From contig DASYCZ010000026.1 in the NCBI GenBank assembly GCA_036499825.1, positions 310,001 to 374,000 on the forward strand: 64,000 bases of DNA, in the 5' to 3' direction. Both the position numbers and the translations under genes were made by a program. The first letter of the stretch is position 1. Each line of letters opens with the position of its first letter. This DNA comes from Paradevosia sp036499825. GTDB taxonomy: Bacteria; Pseudomonadota; Alphaproteobacteria; Rhizobiales; Devosiaceae. Below are positions 29,576 to 41,497 of this stretch, piece after piece. The notes under the pieces were generated by a model. That model was not told the origin of the DNA and made no database searches. It saw only the letters and a list, made by a program, of their open reading frames with translations.

Positions 29576-29987
29576 TGTCCCCAGCGGCCGGGTCGCGATG
29601 GTGCGGGTCAAAGCCGTGCATGCGCTGCGCCCATTGGAAGCCGACCAGGGCTCCCTTGACGGAAGGCAGCATGGCAAGCGGCATGATCACCGCCAAGGGC
29701 AGCAGCGTATAGAGATACGTCATCGGGTTGATATGGTAGGCCATTTCCATGTGCAGCATCAGGCCAACCAGAATGTGGCCGACGATGACGATGGTGATAT
29801 AGGCCGGACCGTCATCGGCCCGGTGATGAAAGAGTTCTTCACCACAGTTGGAACAGATGTCGTTGACCTTGAGATAGCTGCGGAAAAGCTTGCCTTTTCC
29901 GCATTTCGGACACCGGCACTTCAAGCCATTCCAGAGAGCTGCTCCGACGTCGCGTTTGGCTTCTACCGTTGCAATCTGAACGCCCAT
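29568..29987 (-). CDS. DUF983 family membrane protein
   Basis: 139 residues. A zinc-ribbon-like cytoplasmic part has CRCPKCGKGKLF and ICSNCGEEL. It is followed by ADDGPAYITIVIVGHILVGL and a second hydrophobic helix (YLYTLLPLAVIMPLAMLP), ending FQWAQRMHGFD. This is the DUF983 layout: four cysteines, then two helices. Function unknown; it is often found near rnr and topA in this order of bacteria. It starts 12 bp after the rnr stop on the same strand, so it is probably the last gene of a topA-rnr-DUF983 message. Confidence 0.92.
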   Translation of the reverse strand: MGVQIATVEAKRDVGAALWNGLKCRCPKCGKGKLFRSYLKVNDICSNCGEELFHHRADDGPAYITIVIVGHILVGLMLHMEMAYHINPMTYLYTLLPLAVIMPLAMLPSVKGALVGFQWAQRMHGFDPHHRDPAAGDII

Positions 29988-29999
29988 TTTCGCTCCCCA

Positions 30000-32305
30000 T
30001 CACCGCTTTCGGCCTTTCGGCCCGTAGGACTTAGGTGGTCGCCTGGAACCGCGTTTATAAGATGACGGATTGACGCGGACTCCTTCCGACAGCAGCTCGA
30101 AACGGAGAGCGCCGGCGATCGGCGCGGCCTCCAGCAGGCGGACTTCCACCGTATCCCCCAGCCGGAACATTTCTCCGGTCCGGTCCCCGATCATGGCCTG
30201 CCGCTCTTCTACGAAGCGGTAGTAATCCTGGCCCAGCGTCGAGGCCGGAATAAAGCCATCGGCTCCCGTATCCACCAGCCGAACGAACAAGCCCGAGCGG
30301 GTGACGCCGGATATGCGGCCGGTAAAGCTGTTGCCGATCTGGCCGGCGAGAAACTCGGCCAGCAAGCGGTCGGCGGTTTCGCGCTCCGCGATCATGGCGC
30401 GGCGCTCCGTGGCCGAGATGTGCTGGGCGATGCCCTGCAGCTTGATGACCTCGCTATCGCTCAGGCCGTCCTTGCCAAAACCCAACGCCGTGATCAGCGC
30501 ACGATGCACGATCAGGTCGGCGTAACGCCGGATGGGCGAGGTGAAATGCGCATAGCGGTCGAGATTGAGACCGAAGTGGCCGTAGTTCTCGGCCGAATAT
30601 TCGGCCTGCGCCTGCGAGCGCAGCACCATCTCGCTGACCTGTTCGATCTTTCCTGATTTACGGGCCTGGGCCAGGACGCGGTTGAAGTTGGCCGGGCGCA
30701 CGGCTTCCGTCTTATCGAAGGATAGCTCCAGCGAGGTGAGGAAGTCGCGCAGCGCCGTCAGCTTTTCGCGGCTGGGCGTATCGTGGACACGATAGAGCAG
30801 GGGCGTCTTGCGCTTTTCCAGCGTTTCGGCCGCCGCGACGTTGGCGGCGATCATCATTTCCTCGATGAGGCGGTGGGCATCGAGGCGTTCCGGAATATGG
30901 ATACGGGCTACCATGCCCTTGCCGTCGAGTACGATCTTTCGCTCGGGCAGATCGAGATCGAGGGGCCCGCGCTTGTCGCGGGCCTTGCTGAGGGCCGCAT
31001 AGGCGTTCCAGAGCGGTCGCAACACAGGCTCGAGCAAGGGGCCGGTCTGGTCATCGGCATTGCCGTCGATCGCCGCCTGTGCCTGTTGGTAGGAGAGCTT
31101 GGCTGCCGATCGCATCATGATGCGATGGAAGGCGTGGCTCTTCTTGACGCCATCGGCGGTGAACACCATGCGGACGGCGATCGATGGCCGGTTGACGCCT
31201 TCCTTCAACGAGCAGAGGTCGTTGGAAATGCGCTCGGGGAGCATCGGTACGACGCGATCGGGGAAATACACCGAGTTGCCGCGCAGATAGGCTTCGCGGT
31301 CGAGGCCGGTGCCGGGCCGAACATAAGACGCGACGTCGGCGATGGCGACGAGCACGACATGGCCGCCGGGATTGGCCGGATCGGTATCGGGCTCGGCAAA
31401 GACCGCATCGTCGTGGTCCTTGGCATCGGCCGGATCGATGGTGATCAGCGGAATGTGGCGCCAGTCCTCGCGCCCCTGCAGCGCGGCTTGCGGCGCCTCA
31501 TCGGCTTCCTTGAGCACCGACGCAGGGAAGCGGTACGGGATTTCGAGATTATGGATGGCGATGAGGCTGACGGCGCCTTCGCTGTGCGGATTGCCGACGA
31601 CCGAAATCACCTTGGCGCGCGGTATCATCAGGCGGCCGGAAAGATTGACTTCCACCTCGACCAGATCGCCGTCGCGCGCTTCACCCAGGTCGCCGGCCGG
31701 GATGCGCATTTCCTTCTGCTTGCGGTCGACCGGGATGAGCCGGGCCCCGTCGTCATCCATGCGCACGATGCCGATCTGGCCGCGGCGTGGCTTGTCGAGG
31801 ATCTTCATGGCGCGGGCCGTATAGACCGGCAACGGGGCGTCACCTGCGTCGATACGGGCAAGAATGCGGTCGCCCGGGCCAGGCACGACACGGGCGGTCG
31901 GCGATTGCTGGACGCTGACGCGCGGACGCTCGCCCTCCTCGTCATTCCAGGTCGCCGGGAAGGCATGGAGGTTTTCCGGGTCGGCGTCGGTGGGAATATC
32001 GAGAACGGCGACAGCGGGCAGGGTGGCGGTGCGCCGCAATGTCTTGCGGGTGCGGGCGATGAAGCCTTCGGCTTCCATCTCCTTGAGCAGTACCTTGAAC
32101 GGCGTGCGCATGTCGCCGCGAATGCCGAAAATCTTGGCAAGATCGCGCTTGCCGTCGATTCCGGGATCGGCCGCCATGGCCTCCAGGATCTGCTCCCGGC
32201 TTGGCAGCACGCCGGTCGACAGCTGACGGGGGCGCTTCGGACTGGGACGAGCCGGACCGGCTCGTCCGGAGCGCTGGGTGGCCTGATCGGTTGGCTTTCT
32301 GGCCA

Positions 32306-32306
<1 letters not shown>
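30000..32306 (-). CDS. rnr: Ribonuclease R
   Basis: 768 residues. It is a processive 3'-5' exoribonuclease that degrades structured RNA. The N-terminal winged-helix region (SREQILEAMAADPGIDGKRD) and cold-shock domains precede the RNB catalytic core: ITIDPADAKDHDDAVFAEPD has the four metal-binding aspartates, with VLVAIADVASYVRPGTGLD following. A C-terminal S1 domain (NSFTGRISGVTRSGLFVRLV) and a basic tail (RGSRRPPKSYGPKGRKR) complete the usual plan. Length is normal (about 750-800). The ATG shares one base with the topA stop (TAATG), so translation is coupled with the topoisomerase. Confidence 0.96.
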
Positions 32307-34930
<2,624 letters not shown>

Positions 34931-35096
34931 GCACTTGAACTTTCGGAAAATGAGGCGATGCGGGAACAAATCGGTTCGCCGCGGCATCGCATCGAAGTGG
35001 CCGCAACATGGTGAAGGAGTGTGGCGGTGTCAACGGGGGCTGATGGCCCCCATTCTCTCTCCCCTTACGGGGAGGTAATTTTGGCACCCATGCGGG

Positions 35097-35774
35097 CTAT
35101 GCCAGCAATCGTGCCGCCGCGACCCTGGCTATGGCTTCGCGCCTGGCCTGGAAAGCCGCGCCAGCCGATCTGAGACTATCCGTCAGCGCCGGATCGGCGT
35201 TTCGCGGTGAGCCGCCAACGAAGGGCGGCTGCGGATCGTATTCCATGCCGAGCTGGACTTTTTGCGCCCGCTCCTCGCCGAAGACATGGGCGGCGAGGGA
35301 CAGGGCGAAATCGATCCCCGAAGTAACACCGGCCCCGGTGACGCGGTTACGATCGATCACGACGCGTTCATCGCTCGCTTCCACGCCGAAATATGGGAGT
35401 TGATTGAGCGAAAGCCAATGGCTGGTGGCGCGATAGCCGGTGAGCAGGCCGGCGGCGGCCAGGACCAGCGAGCCCGTGCAGACCGAGGTAACGTAAGCGG
35501 CGCCGGCGGCTTGCAGCCGCAGGAAGGACAGGACCTCGTCGTCCTGCATCAGATCGATCTGGCCCGGACCGCCGGGTACGAACAGGATGTCTGCCTGTGG
35601 CGCCGTCTCCAGCGTCGTGGTGGGGAGCAGCTTGAGACCGTTGCCATCGGCAACCGGATGCAGGGTCTTCCAGGCGAGATGCAGCTTCAGCTCGGGAAAA
35701 CGCGCGAAGACTTCGAACGGGCCGGTCAGGTCGAGTTGGGTGAGGCGTGGATAGAGCAGCATGACAATATTCAT
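35097..35774 (-). CDS. DJ-1/PfpI family protein, isonitrile hydratase-like
   Basis: 225 residues. The DJ-1/ThiJ fold has a conserved nucleophile cysteine in the elbow SVCTGSLVLAAAGLL, which with the start MNIVMLLYPRLTQLDLTGPF, ILFVPGGPG and RATSHWLSL fits isonitrile hydratase InhA-like proteins closely. These hydrate isonitriles to N-formamides, although for most members this is unproven. The glutamate near the N-terminus that pairs with the cysteine is in GPFEVFARFPEL. Cytoplasmic, no DNA-binding domain, so it is not a GATase1-AraC regulator. It stands alone between topA and dprA; the ends hold no clear terminator. Confidence 0.85.
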   Translation of the reverse strand: MNIVMLLYPRLTQLDLTGPFEVFARFPELKLHLAWKTLHPVADGNGLKLLPTTTLETAPQADILFVPGGPGQIDLMQDDEVLSFLRLQAAGAAYVTSVCTGSLVLAAAGLLTGYRATSHWLSLNQLPYFGVEASDERVVIDRNRVTGAGVTSGIDFALSLAAHVFGEERAQKVQLGMEYDPQPPFVGGSPRNADPALTDSLRSAGAAFQARREAIARVAAARLLA

Positions 35775-35911
35775 GGGTCACCTCGTATGACGTGGGCGCC
35801 CAGGCGAACGGCTCTCAGGATTCGCGCTTCACGGTGGTAGCCCACCCGATCTCGCCAGTTACGCGAATAGGCTGAACATGCCGGATTTTCGGAAGCCCGG
35901 CAAGCCGGCGG

Positions 35912-37054
35912 TCAGGCGCGCAGCGCCACCAACTGGCCGCTGCTCCATTCCAGGCGTCCGCCGAGATCGAGCTCCAGCAGCAACGTCTGCACGGCCGGAA
36001 CCGCCAGGCCCGTGGCGGAGATCAGTTCATCGACCGCCGTGGGGGTGACGCTCAACGCATCGAGCAGTCGGGCCCGGTCGTCGGACGAGGGCTGGGCCAC
36101 TTCGACGGGCGCGGCGTCTAAATCCGGTGCCGGATGCCATTCCGGTTCGAACAATGTCCGGCGGTATGGATCGGCGACGGAGAGCGACTCGATGATGTCA
36201 TCCGCGTTGGTGATGAGTTTGGCGCCCTGCTGGATCAGCGAGTTGCCGCCTTCAGCCCGCGGGTCGAGCGGCGAGCCGGGGACGGCGAACACATCGCGAT
36301 TTTGCTCCAGAGCCATGCGGGCGGTAATGAGTGAGCCGGAACGCTTGGCGGCTTCGACGACGACGACGCCGAGCGAAATGCCCGAGACCAGCCGGTTGCG
36401 GCGCGGGAAGTCGCGGGCCCGGGGTTCCCAGCCAAGCGGCATTTCCGTGAGGAGCGCGCCGCCGTGATCCAGAATGTCGCGCGTCAGGGGAATGTTCTCA
36501 TCGGGATAGATGCGGTCGAGCCCACCAGCCAGCACGGCGACGGTCCCGGTTTCGAGGCTGGCACGGTGGGCGGCGGCATCGATACCGCGGGCGAGGCCGG
36601 AGACGACGGTGTAGCCCGCCGCGCCCAGATCGATCGCCAGCATGCGCGTCAGCTTCTGCCCGGCTGAGGAGGCGTTGCGGGCGCCCACCATGCCGACCGT
36701 CCGCTGCCAATCGAGGTTTTCGCCGCCCGCAATGGTCAGCAATGGCGGAGCGTCGGGGATGTGGCGCAGCAGGGGCGGATATTCCACATCACCGGATGCG
36801 ACGAGCCGCGCGCCCTGCCGTTCCAACGCGGCGACCTCATCCTCGGCTTCGGCCTGCGATGGAATGCGCGGTGGCGTCGCCACGCCGCTGCGGCGCACGA
36901 TGCCGTGCAGTTGCTCGAGGGCGGCCTCGGCCGAGCCACAGCGGTTGAGCAATTGGCGGAAGGTGATCGGACCGACATTTTCGGCACGGATCAGACGCAG
37001 CCAGGCGAGGCGTTGCGATGGGGTAAGCCTGCCGTCCTTTACCCCGTTGGCCAT
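35912..37054 (-). CDS. dprA: DNA processing protein DprA
   Basis: 380 residues. DprA binds incoming single-stranded DNA and loads RecA in natural transformation, and is present in many bacteria not known to be competent. The extended Rossmann core has VGMVGARNASSAGQKLTRML, GYTVVSGLARGIDAAAHRAS, GTVAVLAGGLDRIYPDENIP, an FPRRNRLVSGIS motif and FAVPGSPLDPRAEGGNSLIQ. A SAM-like N-terminus (RLTPSQRLAWLRLIRAENVG) precedes it. The C-terminal winged-helix part (VDELISATGLAVPAVQTLLL) is the DprA_WH domain. It follows plsY with a gap of one base, so both share the pyrB-pyrC'-plsY-dprA message. Confidence 0.95.
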   Translation of the reverse strand: MANGVKDGRLTPSQRLAWLRLIRAENVGPITFRQLLNRCGSAEAALEQLHGIVRRSGVATPPRIPSQAEAEDEVAALERQGARLVASGDVEYPPLLRHIPDAPPLLTIAGGENLDWQRTVGMVGARNASSAGQKLTRMLAIDLGAAGYTVVSGLARGIDAAAHRASLETGTVAVLAGGLDRIYPDENIPLTRDILDHGGALLTEMPLGWEPRARDFPRRNRLVSGISLGVVVVEAAKRSGSLITARMALEQNRDVFAVPGSPLDPRAEGGNSLIQQGAKLITNADDIIESLSVADPYRRTLFEPEWHPAPDLDAAPVEVAQPSSDDRARLLDALSVTPTAVDELISATGLAVPAVQTLLLELDLGGRLEWSSGQLVALRA

Positions 37055-37055
37055 C

Positions 37056-37658
37056 TCATTTCGCCTTGGTGAGACCGCTGATCTTGGGTTCGGTACCCTG
37101 GATCAAGCGCCCGATATTGGTCCAATGCCGCGTGATCAGCAGCAGCGCCAGGGCCACGGCCGTCGCGGTCATCCGGGTGTCGCCGGTGACGACATACATG
37201 AAGATCGGTGCGGTGGCGGCGGCAGTGATGGCGGCAAGCGAGGAGAACTTCTGCGCAAAGGCGATCACGAGCCAGACGGCACAGAAGATGAGGCCGACCG
37301 GCCAGGACAGCCCCAGCAGGATGCCGATATAGGTGGCGACGCCCTTGCCGCCCTTGAAGCCCAGCCACACCGGATAGACGTGACCGATAAAGGCGCCGAT
37401 GCCGGCCAGCATGGCGGCCTGATCGCCCCAGAAATAGCGGGCGATGAGGACCGGGACCGCACCCTTGGCTGCGTCGAGAACAAGTGTTGCGGCGGCCAGC
37501 TTGCGGTTGCCGGTGCGCAGCACGTTGGTGGCGCCGATATTGCCGGAGCCGATGCTGCGGATGTCGCCAAGTCCCGCGGCGCGGGTCAGCAGCAGGCCGA
37601 ACGGCACGGAGCCGCAAAGATAACCGAAGAGGGCGGCGATGGCGTAATAGAGCGTCAC
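37056..37658 (-). CDS. plsY: Acyl-phosphate glycerol-3-phosphate acyltransferase PlsY
   Basis: 200 residues from GTG 37658. The frame continues upstream inside the dihydroorotase-like gene, but the family starts at MTLYYAIAALFGYLCGSVPF. PlsY makes lysophosphatidate from acyl-phosphate and glycerol-3-phosphate in the inner membrane, the first step of phospholipid synthesis in the PlsX/PlsY route. The active-site loops are present: GSVPFGLLLTR, IRSIGSGNIGATNVLRTGN, and GHVYPVWLGFKGGKGVATYI. There are five or more transmembrane helices. The start overlaps the pyrC' stop by 4 nt (GTGA). Confidence 0.95.
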   Translation of the reverse strand: MTLYYAIAALFGYLCGSVPFGLLLTRAAGLGDIRSIGSGNIGATNVLRTGNRKLAAATLVLDAAKGAVPVLIARYFWGDQAAMLAGIGAFIGHVYPVWLGFKGGKGVATYIGILLGLSWPVGLIFCAVWLVIAFAQKFSSLAAITAAATAPIFMYVVTGDTRMTATAVALALLLITRHWTNIGRLIQGTEPKISGLTKAK

Positions 37659-38962
37659 GTCGGGCTCCCGAAATCCGGATGCGTGTAGATCGTGCGGCCG
37701 GCAACCATGGTCCGCATGACCCGGCCAGAGAGGCGGGCGCCCTCGAACGTGGTGTTGCGCGAACGCGAAAGTAGCGCTTTCTCCTCGACGACCCAAGGGT
37801 AATCGAGGTCGAGCAGGATGAGGTCTGCCGGAGCGCCCGGAGCGAGCCGCCCGGTTTCGAGGCCGAGAATTTCCGCTGGGCGTGACGTCATGGCGCGCAG
37901 TACCGTCAGCAGGTCGACTTCACCATTGTGCACGAGGCGCAGAGCCACCGCCAGCAGGGTTTCGAGCCCGATGGCACCATCGGAGGCTTCAGCGAAAGGC
38001 TGGCGCTTGACCTCGGTATCCTGCGGATCGTGGTCGGAATGGATGACGTCGACGGCGCCCGAGCGAATTCCCTCGATGATCGCCTGGCGATCGGCTTCGG
38101 TGCGCAGCGGCGGCGAGAGCTTGTAGAAGGTGCGGTAGGAACCGACGTCGTTTTCGTTCAACGCCAGATTGTTGATCGAGACACCGCAGGAAACCCGACT
38201 GGACTCGCGTTTGGCCGCAGTCATCAGGGCCACGGCGCCGGCCGTGGAGATCTGGGCGGCGTGGTAGCGGACGCCCGTCAGGCGCGCCAGCTGCAGGTCG
38301 CGGGCGAGGGGAATGGTCTCGGCTTCGGCGGGAATGCCCTTGAGGCCGAGCCCGGAAGCATAGAGCCCCTCATTCATCACGCCTTCGCCGGCAAGGCTCT
38401 TGTCGATGAGGTGATGGACGACCGGCATGTCGTAGTTGGCGGCGTAGGTGAATGCCGCGCGCAACATGGCCGTCGACTGGATCGAAGAGCGGCCATCCGT
38501 GAAGCAGATGGCGCCGGCTTCCTTCAGAAGCCCGAATTCGGTAAGCTCCTTGCCGCCCAATCCCCTGGTGATTGCCGCGGCGGGCAGCACGTTGACGCTG
38601 GCATTGGCCCCAGCGCGCCGCACGAGGAAGTCGACCAGCGCACCATCGTCGATGACCGGCTGGGTATCCGGCATGACCACGAAGCTGGTGACGCCGCTTG
38701 CGGCTGCCGCGGCAGAGGCACTGGCCAGGGTCTCGCGATATTCGTGCCCGGGCTCGCCGGTAAAGACGCGCATGTCGATGAGGCCGGGCGCCGCGATCAG
38801 CCCCTTGGCATCGAGCCGCTCCGCATCGGCCGGAACGCCCTTTGCGGCACCTTCGGCGATGTCGGTGATCCTGCCGTCAGTGATCAGTATGGCGCCGAAA
38901 CCGTCGTAGTCGCTCTTGGGATCGACGATCCGTGCATTTTCAATGACCAGCGGCCGGTTCAT
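37655..38962 (-). CDS. Dihydroorotase-like protein PyrC' (probably non-catalytic partner of PyrB)
   Basis: 435 residues from ATG 38962. It has the amidohydrolase TIM-barrel fold with the composition of class I dihydroorotases (GPIRLDG-type ends, GVTSFVVMPDTQPVIDDGAL). The metal-binding HxH after the first strand is missing. The chain reads LIDMRVFTGEPG, with arginine 65 and phenylalanine 67 where the two histidines belong. Such proteins (PyrC' or PyrX) accompany aspartate transcarbamoylase in Pseudomonas and rhizobia, where they are needed structurally and a separate catalytic dihydroorotase exists. The start overlaps the pyrB stop by 4 nt (ATGA). It may instead have kept another activity; that cannot be judged here. 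Confidence 0.9.
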   Translation of the reverse strand: MNRPLVIENARIVDPKSDYDGFGAILITDGRITDIAEGAAKGVPADAERLDAKGLIAAPGLIDMRVFTGEPGHEYRETLASASAAAAASGVTSFVVMPDTQPVIDDGALVDFLVRRAGANASVNVLPAAAITRGLGGKELTEFGLLKEAGAICFTDGRSSIQSTAMLRAAFTYAANYDMPVVHHLIDKSLAGEGVMNEGLYASGLGLKGIPAEAETIPLARDLQLARLTGVRYHAAQISTAGAVALMTAAKRESSRVSCGVSINNLALNENDVGSYRTFYKLSPPLRTEADRQAIIEGIRSGAVDVIHSDHDPQDTEVKRQPFAEASDGAIGLETLLAVALRLVHNGEVDLLTVLRAMTSRPAEILGLETGRLAPGAPADLILLDLDYPWVVEEKALLSRSRNTTFEGARLSGRVMRTMVAGRTIYTHPDFGSPT

Positions 38963-39948
38963 GCTGCGTCTCCCGCCGGCAGGAGCGCGTCGAGCACGGC
39001 CATGCGAACGGCGACACCCATTTCGACCTGGTCGGTGATCACCGAACGCGGGCCGTCGGCGATGGACGGGTCGATCTCGACGCCGCGGTTCATCGGGCCC
39101 GGATGCATGACGATGGCATCGGGCCTGGCGTAGGCGAGCTTGTCGGCATCGAGCCCATAGAAGTGGTAGTATTCGCGCACCGAGGGGATCATCCGCCCGG
39201 TGGCGCGCTCGTGCTGCAGGCGCAGCATCATCACCACATCGGCATCCTTCAGCCCGGCGCGCATATCGGTGAAGACTTCCGTCGCCATGTCTTCGATGCC
39301 CTTGGGCAGCAACGTCTTGGGCGCGATGACGCGCGTGCGGACATTGAGCGCGTTGAGCAGCAAAAGGTTGGAACGCGCCACGCGCGAATTGGCGATGTCG
39401 CCGCAAATGGCGACGGTGAGGCCGGAGATACGGCCTTTGTGCCGGCGGATGGTCAAGGCGTCGAGCAGTGCCTGCGTCGGGTGTTCATGGGCACCGTCGC
39501 CGGCATTGATGACGGAGCAGCCGACCTTCTGGCTCAACAGCTCGACCGCACCGGAGGCTGCATGGCGCACGACCAGTACATCGGGGCGCATGGCGTTGAG
39601 CGTCGAGGCGGTGTCGACCAGGGTTTCGCCCTTGGTGACCGACGAGGTCCGCACCGACATATTCATCACCAGGGCGCCGAGGCGTTTGCCCGCGATCTCG
39701 AATGAGCCCTGGGTCCGGGTCGATGGCTCGAAGAACAGGTTGATCTGCGTCTTGCCGGACAGTGTCGGCAAAATCTTCCGCTCCTGCCGCGATACCGGAA
39801 CCATGCGTTCGGCGCGATCGAGCAGGTCGGTGATCTCATACTGGGTGAGATCGGCGATGCCGAGCAGGTGACGCTTGGAAAAACGGGGTGTGCTGCCAGT
39901 CCTGGCAGCGGTCTCAGTCGAGGTATTTCCTGGCGAAATCTGCGCCAT
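38959..39948 (-). CDS. pyrB: Aspartate carbamoyltransferase catalytic subunit
   Basis: 329 residues. It joins carbamoyl phosphate and aspartate to give carbamoyl aspartate, the first committed step of pyrimidine synthesis. The carbamoyl-phosphate site FFEPSTRTQGSFEIAGKRLG is present, with the S-T-R-T motif, as are the mobile loop around DVLVVRHAASGAVELLSQKV, HPTQALLDALTIR, and the aspartate-binding MLRLQHERATGRM. No regulatory-subunit gene is nearby. Its partner pyrC' follows with a 4-nt overlap, as in the class A-type complex of Pseudomonas (PyrB plus pseudo-dihydroorotase). Confidence 0.96.
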   Translation of the reverse strand: MAQISPGNTSTETAARTGSTPRFSKRHLLGIADLTQYEITDLLDRAERMVPVSRQERKILPTLSGKTQINLFFEPSTRTQGSFEIAGKRLGALVMNMSVRTSSVTKGETLVDTASTLNAMRPDVLVVRHAASGAVELLSQKVGCSVINAGDGAHEHPTQALLDALTIRRHKGRISGLTVAICGDIANSRVARSNLLLLNALNVRTRVIAPKTLLPKGIEDMATEVFTDMRAGLKDADVVMMLRLQHERATGRMIPSVREYYHFYGLDADKLAYARPDAIVMHPGPMNRGVEIDPSIADGPRSVITDQVEMGVAVRMAVLDALLPAGDAA

Positions 39949-40039
39949 GCCGCTCCGTCCCGCGTTGTTCGGGGCGGTCTACCTTAGCGCCCCTGAGGCT
40001 TCAAGGGCTGCCGACAGCTTTTCCAATGTCGTTGTGCCG

Positions 40040-40504
40040 TCATGGACGGCGAAGGCGGTCGAGGGCGCCCTGCAAAATGTAGCTCGCCGCAAGCTTGTCG
40101 ACGACTTCGGCCCGACGGTCGCGGCGGGTATCGGCTTCGATCAGCATCCGGGTCACGGCGCTGGTCGAGAGACGCTCGTCCCAAAAGACGATGGGGATGG
40201 TGATACGTGCCGCAAGATTGCGGGCAAAGGCTCGCGTCGATTGGGCACGCGGGCCTTCCGAGCCATCCATGTTCAAAGGCAGCCCCAGCACGATCCCCAC
40301 GGGATTGTTGGCGGCGATCAGCTCGTCCAGCCGTTCGGCGTCGGCTGTGAACTTGGTGCGCTTGATGGTTTCGAGCGGTGTCGCCGAATACCGCATGGCG
40401 TCGGAAATGGCGACCCCGATAGTCTTGGTGCCGAGATCGAGGCCAAGCAGCTTGCCGGAGGGCGGCAGCGCGGCGAGCGGACTTTGATCATCGATATCGG
40501 GCAA
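40040..40504 (-). CDS. ruvX: Putative pre-16S rRNA nuclease / Holliday junction resolvase RuvX (YqgF)
   Basis: 154 residues from TTG 40504 (LPDIDDQSPLAALP), with AAAGG at about 8 nt; the frame remains open to 40825, but the family starts near here. RNase H-like fold: KLLGLDLGTKTIGVAISDAM with the catalytic aspartate, GIVLGLPLNMDGSEGPRAQS, then FWDERLSTSAVTRML with the second acid, and RRAEVVDKLAASYILQGAL with the last. It processes the 5' end of 16S rRNA in Escherichia coli; the Holliday junction name is historical. The start is not certain. It is divergent from the MBL-like gene. Confidence 0.9.
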   Translation of the reverse strand: MPDIDDQSPLAALPPSGKLLGLDLGTKTIGVAISDAMRYSATPLETIKRTKFTADAERLDELIAANNPVGIVLGLPLNMDGSEGPRAQSTRAFARNLAARITIPIVFWDERLSTSAVTRMLIEADTRRDRRAEVVDKLAASYILQGALDRLRRP

Positions 40505-40576
40505 GGGGCAGCCTTTGCATGCTGTGATGAGCTTGGGTATCTGTGTAGCTCCCTTGAGGCAAGCGGCGGCATAGGC

Positions 40577-41116
40577 ATGAAACTCACCTGGTTCGGCGGA
40601 ACGACGGTACGCATCCATATCGGGGGGCAGATATTCGTGGCCGATCCCGATCAGGCACCGGCCGGTATCGACCGGACGGAGCTGGTGTCGGGGGCGGATC
40701 GGGTGATCACGCTCGGGGAAGCGGATGCTGCGCTGCCGGTGATGGATCCCATGGAATGGCGCCGGCGCAGGACACCGCGCGGTATCGATGAGGACGACAT
40801 GCCGTCTCCGATCCACATCTATCACATCGGCGCGGGCGCGGCCCTGGTCGATGCGGTGGGAGAGCCGCCGCTGGCGTTGATCGGTGCCGATGCGCCGCGC
40901 TTCGGCCGGTGGGCGGATGACGCCGTGGTGGTGCTGTTCGGTGTCGGTGAAGCGATGAGCGCTTTGGCCGAAGGGTTGCTGGAAGCGGCGCGGCCGCGGC
41001 TAGTCGCCCTTGCGGGTGACGGCGTGGCGCTCGATTTTGCCATTGCGGCGCTGCGGGAGCGGCTGGACGGGGCGGGATTGATGGCGCTGGAGCCGGGGCT
41101 GGCCGTCGAAGTCTGA
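40577..41116 (+). CDS. Degenerate metallo-beta-lactamase-fold protein
   Basis: 179 residues from the ATG giving MKLTWFGGTTVRIHIGGQIF. The opening and the strands that follow (VADPDQAPAGIDRTE and so on) resemble the beta-lactamase-like metallohydrolase start 'mkltw.G.s.vri...g..i..DP'. But the region where the HxHxDH metal motif belongs reads RVITLGEADAALPV, and no further metal histidines fit. So it is a non-metal-binding relative of the family. Nothing else is recognised. It is encoded just upstream of gatC with a gap of 90 bp and could be cotranscribed. Confidence 0.75.
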   Translation: MKLTWFGGTTVRIHIGGQIFVADPDQAPAGIDRTELVSGADRVITLGEADAALPVMDPMEWRRRRTPRGIDEDDMPSPIHIYHIGAGAALVDAVGEPPLALIGADAPRFGRWADDAVVVLFGVGEAMSALAEGLLEAARPRLVALAGDGVALDFAIAALRERLDGAGLMALEPGLAVEV

Positions 41117-41206
41117 GCTGGGTCCTGAGGCAAAGTCATTGTCTTTTGGCGGGCGGCGTTGCTAAAAGCGCAGGAATGACCTCTCCCAGTACCGCAGGAG
41201 CCTCAA

Positions 41207-41494
41207 ATGTCGGTTGACGCCGCCACCGTGAAACGAATCGGACGCCTCGCCCGCATCCGCATCGAGGAAAGCGAAGTCGCGGCCTATCAGGACGAACTCA
41301 ACGCCATTCTGGGTTTCGTGGCGCAACTTGAAGAGGTCGATGTGACCGGCGTGGAGCCGATGACCTCGGTCATGCCCATGACGCTGCGCCGCCGCGATGA
41401 CAAGGTGACCGATGGCGGTTATCCGGAAAAAATCGTCGCCAACGCGCCCTTGAGCGAAGACAATTTCTTCATGGTGCCGAAGGTGGTTGAGTAG
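41207..41494 (+). CDS. gatC: Aspartyl/glutamyl-tRNA amidotransferase subunit C
   Basis: 95 residues: VDAATVKRIGRLARIRIEES, then YQDELNAILGFVAQLEEVDV, GVEPMTSVMPMTLRRRDDKV, and the end PLSEDNFFMVPKVVE, which is the GatC pattern. It is the small non-catalytic subunit of the GatCAB complex, which amidates Glu-tRNA(Gln) and Asp-tRNA(Asn). It is the first of a gatC-GNAT-gatA run; gatB lies 3.2 kb further on. The ATG is 3 bp before an acetyltransferase gene's neighbour, with short spacing throughout. Confidence 0.96.
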   Translation: MSVDAATVKRIGRLARIRIEESEVAAYQDELNAILGFVAQLEEVDVTGVEPMTSVMPMTLRRRDDKVTDGGYPEKIVANAPLSEDNFFMVPKVVE

Positions 41495-41497
41495 GCC

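Noticed and set aside
35035..35074. Terminator candidate between topA and the isonitrile hydratase-like gene
   Set aside because: Two short hairpins (GGGGGC-TGAT-GCCCCC-type and CTCCCC-TTAC-GGGGAG) lack a T-run in a useful direction.
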